Shown here: piece after piece, positions 1 through 4,457 of the stretch | Layout: each line of letters opens with the position of its first letter | Numbering within the stretch: the first letter of the stretch is position 1 | From: Phycisphaerales bacterium | GTDB lineage: Bacteria > Planctomycetota > Phycisphaerae > Phycisphaerales > UBA1924 | DNA length: 6,813 nt | Direction of reading: 5' to 3' | NCBI GenBank assembly: GCA_019747615.1 | Contig: JAIEQQ010000272.1 | Coordinates: 1 to 6,813, forward strand | Notes under the pieces: model-generated | What the model saw: only the letters and a program-made list of their open reading frames with translations | The model's database searches: none | Told to the model about the DNA's origin: nothing | Position numbers and translations under genes: made by a program

Positions 1-223
1 TTCCGATCTGGCCGATCGCCAGCACCACGTGCAACAGCGTGACCGCGCACGCGCCGAGCGCCGAGATGGCGAGCACTTCGTCGCTGGGCGTATTCGCTGC
101 GTCCAGCGAGAGACGGCTGGCAAGGACATAGGCGGCGAGAAAGACCACGACAACGCCGATCGCGCCAAGGTCGTACACGACCTTCGGGCGGCTCCACTGG
201 ATCGCGCGATAGCCGACGCTCAT
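1..223 (-). CDS. N-terminal part of a membrane protein, possibly ferric-reductase-like cytochrome b (runs off the left edge)
   Basis: Seventy-four codons are visible, starting with ATG at 223 (MSVGYRAIQWSRPKVVYDL...), and the frame is open to base 1. Residues about 18-37 (GAIGVVVVFLAAYVLASR) form one membrane helix. A second hydrophobic stretch with a histidine (ISALGACAVTLLHVVLAIGQ) begins around residue 54 and is cut by the edge. The short amphipathic start 'YRAIQWSRPKVVYD' followed by a helix and then 'LLHVVLAIG' resembles, from memory, ferric-reductase-like transmembrane proteins that bind haem and are sometimes fused to a Rieske iron-sulfur domain. That match is recollection, not a search. 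The ATG overlaps the TGA of the preceding small gene (ATGA), so the two are probably translationally coupled. A G-run lies 6 bases before the ATG. The haem-ligand histidines and any C-terminal domain lie outside the window, so function is tentative; the existence of the gene is much surer. Confidence 0.7.
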   Translation of the reverse strand, partial: MSVGYRAIQWSRPKVVYDLGAIGVVVVFLAAYVLASRLSLDAANTPSDEVLAISALGACAVTLLHVVLAIGQIG

Positions 224-414
224 GGGTGGCCCCCGGTGCCGGGTCCTGGGGCAGTGCTCGATGCCGGTGAGATTGCGGCGCGGGTCGGGGAGGGCTCATC
301 GAGGCGACGAACGCGTTGATCGCGCTGTTGCCAGCCGATGAGGATGATCGCGACCACGACGCCCGGCGCGACGATCCAGCAGGCGAGATGGCCGAGTCGC
401 TGACGGCGTGTCAT
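220..414 (-). CDS. Small single-helix membrane protein, 64 aa, unknown function
   Basis: It encodes 64 residues starting MTRRQRLGHL. A positively charged N-terminus is followed by one membrane helix at about residues 9-28 (HLACWIVAPGVVVAIILIGW), then an Arg-rich stretch and a Pro/Ser/Ala-rich tail ending TGGHP. By the positive-inside rule the N-terminus is probably cytoplasmic, although the charges on both sides make this weak. The same frame stays open upstream to 531, but ATG at 414 is preferred: it overlaps the upstream gene's stop as ATGA, has a G-run 6 bases upstream, and the longer frame would overlap the neighbouring membrane gene with Arg-rich sequence. Its own stop again forms ATGA with the next gene. 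Small proteins like this are sometimes found next to membrane cytochromes and could be assembly or accessory subunits, but no family was recognised with certainty. Confidence 0.72.
   Translation of the reverse strand: MTRRQRLGHLACWIVAPGVVVAIILIGWQQRDQRVRRLDEPSPTRAAISPASSTAPGPGTGGHP
230..239 (-). promoter_or_regulatory. G-run ribosome binding site of the membrane cytochrome-like gene
   Basis: The 10-base string GCACCGGGGG lies with its last G six bases before the ATG at 223. GGGGG can pair with the CCUCC of 16S rRNA using one G-U wobble. It is embedded in the last codons of the upstream gene and gives that protein its TGG ending. The identical 10-mer sits at the identical distance before the previous gene's start. 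Confidence 0.45.
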
Positions 415-701
415 CGCGTGCCCCCGGTGCTTCGATGATGCTCGCCGGTGTCGGGGCGTCCGCCCGCGGTGCCATGATGGCGCAGGGCGCCTGCGTTCGC
501 GTTGGCCATCAAGCGCAGCGTCACCGGCCACAGAGCCGCGGCGGCTGGGAAGATCGCCAATCGGAACATGAGACCGGCACCGATCGCGCTGTGGTCAAGC
601 CGATCAACAGCGCGCGCGACGAACGCGGCACCGACCGTGATACCGATCAGGGCGTACAGCGAGACGAGCAGCGTGATGGCGTTGATGGTGTCGATGATCA
701 C
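411..701 (-). CDS. Small two-helix membrane protein, 96 aa, unknown function
   Basis: It encodes 96 residues beginning at a GTG codon (701): MIIDTINAITLLVSLYALIG... Two membrane helices are visible, about residues 5-29 and 44-64 (MFRLAIFPAAAALWPVTLRL). They are joined by a short charged loop, ARAVDRLDHSAIGAG. The C-terminal 30 residues are hydrophilic, rich in His, Gly and Arg, and end STGGTR. No ATG is available before residue 45, and the frame upstream reaches a stop after about 19 codons without a better start, so GTG is the likely initiator even though no clear Shine-Dalgarno precedes it. The stop overlaps the next gene's start as ATGA. It is the first gene of a three-gene overlapping set leading into a probable membrane cytochrome, which suggests a role in the same membrane complex. 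The pattern 'one helix, R-D-x-D loop, FRLxxxPxxxALWP' looks like a recurring small-protein family found near such genes, but I cannot name it. Confidence 0.75.
   Translation of the reverse strand: MIIDTINAITLLVSLYALIGITVGAAFVARAVDRLDHSAIGAGLMFRLAIFPAAAALWPVTLRLMANANAGALRHHGTAGGRPDTGEHHRSTGGTR
421..430 (-). promoter_or_regulatory. G-run ribosome binding site of the 64-aa gene
   Basis: This is a second copy of GCACCGGGGG, with the G-run six bases before the ATG at 414. It overlaps the C-terminal codons of the 96-aa gene. Together with the ATGA overlap it decides the start of the 64-aa gene in favour of 414 over any upstream start in the longer open frame. Confidence 0.45.
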
Positions 702-773
702 AGAAGGCGGTGTGATTCGGTACAGATCGGTAATGTTCGGCCGTGATGGTAAAGGGGTTGATGGTTACGGGTT

Positions 774-1130
774 TTATGGCGGGTGCGGTGTCGATTGGCC
801 GGGCGATTCATCAGCGGCAGCACGCGGCGGACTTGATGACGTCGAAGCCGGACGATCGAACGTGTTCCGAGCTTCGAGAATCGCACGAACGAGATCGTCG
901 GGCATCGGCGTCGGCGGCGAGTGCGAACGCATGGCCTCAGCCGCGGCGCGAATGGAGGCGCGATAGCTCTCCAGATAGTTCACGCAGGAGCGGCAGATGC
1001 TCAGGTGCTTCTCGATCTCAGCGCGATCGTGCGGCGAGAGCTCGCCATCGATGTACGCCATCAGCGTCTCGATCACGTCGCGGCAGGTGATGCCGTCGGG
1101 CCCTGAGTTGAATGTGCTTGGGTTGAACAT
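774..1130 (-). CDS. Zinc-binding anti-sigma factor (zf-HC2 / ZAS type), soluble
   Basis: This 118-residue protein should bind and hold inactive the ECF sigma factor encoded just upstream. The ZAS motif H42-x3-C46-x2-C49 (KHLSICRSC) is clear, and C16 lies 26 residues before H42. That is the ligand arrangement of zinc anti-sigma factors, and the C-H-C-C spacing equals that of RsrA (C11, H37, C41, C44). 'LMAYIDGELSPHDRAEIEKHL' is the typical ZAS helix region. Residues 70-90 (PPTPMPDDLVRAILEAR) look like the sigma-binding extension. The tail from about residue 95 is Ser/Pro/Ala-rich and probably disordered. There is no membrane helix, so the protein is cytoplasmic, unlike RseA-type anti-sigmas. 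ATG shares its A with the sigma gene's TGA (TGATG), implying coupled translation at a fixed ratio. Whether the zinc site senses thiol oxidation cannot be read from sequence, since many ZAS proteins with such spacing are not redox-active. Confidence 0.9.
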   Translation of the reverse strand: MFNPSTFNSGPDGITCRDVIETLMAYIDGELSPHDRAEIEKHLSICRSCVNYLESYRASIRAAAEAMRSHSPPTPMPDDLVRAILEARNTFDRPASTSSSPPRAAADESPGQSTPHPP

Positions 1131-1741
1131 CAGTCGGATTCCCGTTCTGCGAGGACGATTGGTTCCAGGAGCGCCCGCAGTGCCTGCCGAGCGCGATGAA
1201 GTCGGGTTTTGACGGCGTCGGTGGTGATCTCCAGCGCCGCGGCGGTCTCTTCTGTGCTGAGCCCCTCGATGTCTCGCAGCATGATGACAACGCGATGCGA
1301 CTCGGGAAGCTGCTCGAACTGTGCACGGACTTTCTCGCTCAACTTGCCCGGCAATGTCGGTTCATCGCGATCAATGTCAGGCCACTTGGGAGTCGAGACG
1401 GTCTGGTGTCCGTCTTCGACGTACGTCAGCAGGAAGTCAGAGATCGGGCGTTCGGGGCGTCGCTTCCGCGACCGGAGCTTCATGAGGCAGACGTTAATCA
1501 GGATTCGGTGGAACCACGTCGACACTTGAGACCGGCCGTCGAATGTGTGAAGTGATTTGAAGGCGCTGAGGAACGCGTCTTGAACCGCGTCGCGTGCGTC
1601 CTCTTCGCGAGAGAGCATCCGGCGTGCGACCGCGAGCAACGTCGGCCCCACGCCGTGGACGAACCGCTCTTGCGCGCGTGGCAACCCTTGACGAAGTTCG
1701 TCGAGCAAAGTCGGATCGGGGGCTGTTGAGAAGTCAGACAT
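1130..1741 (-). CDS. ECF-type RNA polymerase sigma factor (sigma-70 group 4)
   Basis: This 203-residue protein has the two-domain ECF layout, normal in length. Region 2 spans about residues 25-95 and includes 'EEDARDAVQDAFLSAF' followed by 'LHTFDGRSQVSTWFHRILIN', the core-binding and -10-recognition segment. A linker (about 96-140) is Pro-rich and acidic. Region 4 spans about 143-192 (LPESHRVVIMLRDIEGLSTE, then a helix-turn-helix ending DAVKTRLHRARQAL) and reads the -35 element. It directs RNA polymerase to a small regulon when released by the zinc anti-sigma factor encoded 1 base further on. The ATG at 1741 has no visible Shine-Dalgarno; the 51-bp gap after the DoxX gene makes co-transcription from upstream plausible. 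The factor resembles the RpoE-like groups paired with ZAS proteins; the exact ECF group needs a profile search. Confidence 0.95.
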   Translation of the reverse strand: MSDFSTAPDPTLLDELRQGLPRAQERFVHGVGPTLLAVARRMLSREEDARDAVQDAFLSAFKSLHTFDGRSQVSTWFHRILINVCLMKLRSRKRRPERPISDFLLTYVEDGHQTVSTPKWPDIDRDEPTLPGKLSEKVRAQFEQLPESHRVVIMLRDIEGLSTEETAAALEITTDAVKTRLHRARQALRALLEPIVLAERESD

Positions 1742-1792
1742 GCGCCGAGAAGAGGCCGAGTAACGATTCGATGAAATGTAGGGGACGTGGGG

Positions 1793-2302
1793 TTAGTGAG
1801 CGGGACGGTTCAGGAGCATGGCGCGCACGCCGCTGATCGTGGCGAACAACTGCGAGCGACGGAGCACAAGCACGCCGATCGCCGCGACAGTCACGCCGAG
1901 AGCAAGGCCGAAGAGCGTGCCGCCGTCACTCTCACCGTTGACGGTGATGACGATGCCCAGCGGCCCGAGATGCGATGCGATCGCGCCGGCCATGGTGCCC
2001 AGCGCGAGGATCGCACCCAGGACAGCGGTTCGCGGGGTCAGCAGGAGCACCACCGTGATCAGTTCGGCAACACCGGAGCCGATGCGGCCCCAGGGTTCGG
2101 CTCCGAGCTTGGTGAAGATGTAGACCGGCTCGGGCGCCGCGGTGAACTTGAAGAACAGAGTCTGGCCGAGGATCACCGCCGCGCTGACTTGCAAGACCCA
2201 GGCGCCGATCTTGGCCGGCATCGAGAGCGTGCCGCAGCGAGGAGCGATCGTCGAGATGAGTGTCGGGCGGGAGGCGGGCATGTTGGTCGCGATCGAGTTC
2301 AT
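1793..2302 (-). CDS. DoxX-family four-helix membrane protein
   Basis: It encodes 169 residues with four predicted membrane helices, at about 33-51, 73-90, 94-112 and 128-147. The loop after helix 1, 'FFKFTAAPEPVYIFTKLGAE', and the following 'PWGRIGSGVAELITVVLLL' match the DoxX-like pattern I know, in which a conserved helix-2 Gly/Glu pair (here GSGVAE) recurs. DoxX relatives include a thiosulfate:quinone oxidoreductase subunit and redox-associated membrane proteins of unknown reaction, so the exact role is open. I chose ATG 2302 because an AGAGAGA stretch lies 7-13 bases upstream. The open frame continues to 2359 with hydrophilic, poorly family-like sequence, and internal ATGs at residues 8 and 28 are possible. 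The gene sits 95 bp after an exported YHS-peroxiredoxin fusion and 51 bp before the sigma factor, which suggests a membrane partner in a redox or stress function. Confidence 0.85.
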   Translation of the reverse strand: MNSIATNMPASRPTLISTIAPRCGTLSMPAKIGAWVLQVSAAVILGQTLFFKFTAAPEPVYIFTKLGAEPWGRIGSGVAELITVVLLLTPRTAVLGAILALGTMAGAIASHLGPLGIVITVNGESDGGTLFGLALGVTVAAIGVLVLRRSQLFATISGVRAMLLNRPAH

Positions 2303-2397
2303 TGCAGTTCTCTCTGATGAGCGAGAACACCGGTTGGGCAGACTTGAAACGTATTCCAAACACAGACATCGTTGGGCACGCGTGAGCGCGGTTGACC

Positions 2398-3633
2398 TTA
2401 CTTGGTTGAAGAGAGCGATTTCAGGGCCGCAAGGATCTCGGTCGGCTCGGCACGCACGCGGTAGTCTTCGTTCACGAACGCGTAGGCGATCTTGCCGTCG
2501 CGATTGATCACGTACGTCGCGCTGAGCGGGAGCTTTGTGCCTTCGGCGTTGTGCTCCTTGAGCATCGGCGCCATCGGCGCGATGCTTGGCGTGAGTTCAT
2601 AAGCGATGCCGAAGGTGTCCGCGGCTTTGCTGCCCGCGTCCGAAAGTACGCTGAACTCCAGCTTGTTCTTCTCAGCGGTCGACAGCGACTGATCGGGCTT
2701 CTCGGGTGAGATCGCAACGAGCTGCGCGCCCATCGCCTTGATCTCCGGGAGGATCTGCTGATACTCGTGGAGCTGGATGTTGCAGTAGGGGCACCAGCCG
2801 CCGCGATAGAACGTCACGACGACGGGGCCTTGCGCGAGCATGGACTTGAGTGTTGCGGGCTTGCCGTTGGCATCAGGCAGTTCGAAGCTTGGTGCGAGAT
2901 CGCCGACGCCGAGCTTCTTTGTCGTTGCGAGACTTACGCGGACTTCTTCGATGCCGCGTTTCTGAGCCGCGGCTTGCTCCGGGGTGATCTTCGCGGCGTA
3001 CTTGGCGGAGACCTCGTCGAGCTTGACCTTCAGCGTGCCCGCGGCGGGCTTGTCGGTCATCGGCATCGGGGCGCTCTCGCCGCTGATCTTCTTCCACTGC
3101 GTGTTGGCTTTGGCTTCTTCCTGGGCATGGTTCAGCTTGATCCACTTGGCGCGGGTATCGCCGAAGAAGCCGTCATAGAAGAGGAACAGTCGGTTGTCGT
3201 GAACGATGAAGCTCTTGGGGTCAACCTCGACCTGCTCACCATCACGCACGGCCCACGCGCACCAGCCGCCGTAGGCCGGCTCGTACTTGCTCGGGTTGGC
3301 CTTGAAGGCGTCGCGGTTCTTTGCGCTGGCGAACTGATACTTCACACCGCCGACGGTGGCCACAAACTTCTTGTCGCCCTTGACGGGCTTGCCGCCGCCC
3401 TCGGGGAAGTACGACACAGGGTCGTAGCCGCTGACCGCGAGTTTGTCGTCAGAGTCGAGATTCCACTTGGCGATGTTGCGGGTCGGTGCGGTCGCGGCGG
3501 GAGCGTTGGCTGAGGGGGCTGCGGCGTCTTCGGGCGCGCCGAAGGCGGGGCGCGTGAGCCCGGCGGCGAGCGTCAGGGCAATCAGGCTTGACAACACGAT
3601 CGGGCGGACGCGATTCATTTGATTCAGTTGCAT
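2398..3633 (-). CDS. Exported YHS domain-peroxiredoxin fusion protein
   Basis: It encodes 411 residues. The N-terminus (basic MNRVR, hydrophobic PIVLSSLIALTLAAGL, then PAFGA) is a Sec signal peptide with likely cleavage near residue 33, so the protein acts outside the cytoplasm. An Ala/Pro linker follows. Residues about 55-180 are a YHS domain of the 'YDPVSYF...' type: GYDPVSYF at 69-76, FASAKNRDAFKANPSKY at 101-117, and YGGWCAWAV at 121-129. Residues about 240-405 are an AhpC/TSA peroxiredoxin-like thioredoxin fold: 'GDLAPSFELPDANGK' at 244-258 and 'FYRGGWCPYC' with C281 and C284, then 'YVINRDGKIAYAF'. The CPYC pair could be the peroxidatic/resolving pair or a thiol-disulfide exchange site; C125 in the YHS domain is the only other cysteine. 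YHS domains are thought to bind metals, but this is not shown here. ATG 3633 is chosen over ATG 3618 because GGAG lies 7 bases upstream. Family calls are firm; the substrate is unknown. Confidence 0.92.
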   Translation of the reverse strand: MQLNQMNRVRPIVLSSLIALTLAAGLTRPAFGAPEDAAAPSANAPAATAPTRNIAKWNLDSDDKLAVSGYDPVSYFPEGGGKPVKGDKKFVATVGGVKYQFASAKNRDAFKANPSKYEPAYGGWCAWAVRDGEQVEVDPKSFIVHDNRLFLFYDGFFGDTRAKWIKLNHAQEEAKANTQWKKISGESAPMPMTDKPAAGTLKVKLDEVSAKYAAKITPEQAAAQKRGIEEVRVSLATTKKLGVGDLAPSFELPDANGKPATLKSMLAQGPVVVTFYRGGWCPYCNIQLHEYQQILPEIKAMGAQLVAISPEKPDQSLSTAEKNKLEFSVLSDAGSKAADTFGIAYELTPSIAPMAPMLKEHNAEGTKLPLSATYVINRDGKIAYAFVNEDYRVRAEPTEILAALKSLSSTK

Positions 3634-3640
3634 GGTGAGG

Positions 3641-3644
3641 CTCC
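3641..3644 (-). promoter_or_regulatory. Shine-Dalgarno of the YHS-peroxiredoxin gene
   Basis: GGAG is followed by a 7-base spacer and the ATG at 3633. It selects this start over the in-frame ATG five codons later and is one of the few clear Shine-Dalgarno sequences in the window. Confidence 0.7.
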
Positions 3645-3670
3645 AGATGTCAGCGGTGCGTGCGAGGCGG

Positions 3671-3704
3671 CGAACACGGGACGGGCGACGGTGGAGCGTG
3701 TTCG
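3671..3704. repeat. 8-bp perfect inverted repeat upstream of the YHS-peroxiredoxin gene
   Basis: CGAACACG (3671-3678) and its exact reverse complement CGTGTTCG (3697-3704) are separated by 18 bp. The element is 38-71 bp before the start codon. The spacing could suit an operator contacted on one face of the helix over about 2.5 turns, or the RNA could form a stem with an 18-nt loop. It overlaps the candidate promoter listed separately. The repeat itself is directly seen; its function is unproven. Confidence 0.5.
3680..3703 (-). promoter_or_regulatory. Candidate ECF-type promoter (GAAC-N16-CGTC) for the YHS-peroxiredoxin gene
   Basis: On the minus strand GAAC (3703-3700) is followed after exactly 16 bases by CGTC (3683-3680). 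An AAC-containing -35 and a CGT-containing -10 at 16-17 bases is the general ECF promoter pattern. Transcription would start near 3673, giving a leader of about 40 nt that includes the Shine-Dalgarno. An eight-base pattern can occur by chance in GC-rich DNA, so this is a hypothesis; no matching site was seen before the DoxX or sigma genes. Confidence 0.3.
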
Positions 3705-3750
3705 GGCGTCTTGAGCAGCCCAGACATCACTTACGACGTCGCCATGTGTT

Positions 3751-3831
3751 CGATGCCGGGTCACTCTGGGGGTGACATCGCCAACGAAGAGCCTTCCAAG
3801 GGCCTTCGTTTCCAGAGTGGGGGCGGTTTTT
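3751..3831. other. Structured non-coding region: two hairpins and a T-run, possible terminator, leader element or small RNA end
   Basis: Hairpin 1 (3751-3780) has stem CGAT/ATCG, a one-sided GCCGG bulge, stem GTCAC/GTGAC and a 7-nt loop TCTGGGG. Hairpin 2 (3783-3810) has a 7-bp stem AACGAAG/CTTCGTT, a bulged A, then GCCTT/AGGGC (one G-T wobble) with a 3-nt loop. CCAGAGTG at 3812-3819 is the exact reverse complement of CACTCTGG at 3762-3769, which includes most of the hairpin 1 loop, so an alternative long-range pairing or pseudoknot is possible. GGCGGTTTTT (3822-3831) follows on the plus strand. Read on the plus strand it looks like a terminator, although no plus-strand gene precedes it. Read on the minus strand it lies just after the RNase HI stop and may end that operon without a U-tract. 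Confidence 0.4.
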
Positions 3832-3842
3832 GTCGAGACCGG

Positions 3843-4457
3843 TTATCCGCCCGTCGCGGCCTCGGGCTTGCCAGATGCGACGCGTGCAGCACGCACCGCC
3901 ATCTGGTCGCATTCTTCGTTTTCAGGGTGACCATCATGCCCGCGGACCCAGTGCATGGTCACGCGATGGCCGCTGCGGAGGTTGTCGAGCTCTTCCCAGA
4001 GTTCGCGATTCTTCACTGGTTGTTTCGCTGCGGTTTTCCAGCCGCGCTTCTTCCACCCGGTGACCCATTCGCGAAGACCCTTCAGCACGTATTCAGAGTC
4101 GCTGTAGAGCTCGACGACGCTGGGGCGCGTCAGCGCCTTGAGGCCCATGATCGCGCCGGTGAGCTCCATCTGGTTGTTGGTCGTCAGTGCCTGACCCCCA
4201 GCGTCTTTGCGGACTTTGCCGCTGGCGGGGTGCTTGAGGATGTACGCCCATCCGCCGGGGCCGGGGTTGCCGGAGCAGGCACCGTCGGTGAATAACAGCA
4301 CGCGCGGCGCTGAGTCTGGGATTGCGGCTGCGCCGTGTGCGTGTGAGCCCTTGGCATCTGCGGGCGGCGCGGGGAGGAGGGAGTCGTCGAGCGCCGCGGC
4401 GTCGGGCTTGGTCTTCCGCGCGCTTGCGGGCTTCTTTGGCTTGGGCGCGTCGCTCAT
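3843..4457 (-). CDS. rnhA: Ribonuclease HI
   Basis: This 204-residue enzyme hydrolyses the RNA strand of RNA-DNA hybrids, as in Okazaki primers and R-loops, in the cytoplasm. The catalytic set is complete: D58 (FTDGACSGNPGPGGW), E98 (TTNNQMELTGAI), D120 (LYSDSEYVLKGL) and D184 (HPENEECDQMA), with H174 in VRGHDGHPEN. The W-rich handle region (REWVTGWKKRGWKTAAKQPV, 129-148) that binds the hybrid is present, as in the E. coli enzyme. The fold occupies about residues 50-195. The first 50 residues are an extra Lys/Ala/Pro-rich, probably disordered tail with no recognisable hybrid-binding domain; E. coli RNase HI is about 155 residues. ATG 4457 is chosen because GGAG lies 7 bases upstream and the codon overlaps the upstream hydrolase stop as ATGA. 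The open frame runs further upstream but only as out-of-frame reading of that gene. Confidence 0.97.
   Translation of the reverse strand: MSDAPKPKKPASARKTKPDAAALDDSLLPAPPADAKGSHAHGAAAIPDSAPRVLLFTDGACSGNPGPGGWAYILKHPASGKVRKDAGGQALTTNNQMELTGAIMGLKALTRPSVVELYSDSEYVLKGLREWVTGWKKRGWKTAAKQPVKNRELWEELDNLRSGHRVTMHWVRGHDGHPENEECDQMAVRAARVASGKPEAATGG

Noticed and set aside
698..886. Minus-strand 62-codon frame between the anti-sigma gene and the first small membrane gene
   Set aside because: It is Arg/His-rich, overlaps the anti-sigma C-terminus in another frame and shows no helix or motif.
1742..1830. ECF-like promoter before the sigma gene (GAAC...CGTC on the minus strand)
   Set aside because: The two words are about 20 bases apart, too long for the usual 16-17 base spacing, and no other convincing pair was found in the 51-bp gap.
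2303..2359. N-terminal extension of the DoxX protein to 188 residues
   Set aside because: The extra 19 residues are Ser/Arg-rich without similarity to the family, and an AGAGAGA stretch at a suitable distance supports ATG 2302.
2767..3513. Plus-strand open frame of 248 codons
   Set aside because: It lies entirely antisense to the YHS-peroxiredoxin gene, whose frame shows clear domain motifs. Long antisense frames are expected in GC-rich coding DNA, and the translation shows no recognisable family.
3660..4295. Plus-strand open frame of 211 codons over the non-coding gap and rnhA
   Set aside because: Most of it is antisense to the catalytic part of RNase HI, and its start lies in the structured non-coding stretch without a ribosome binding site. 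The translation is not family-like.
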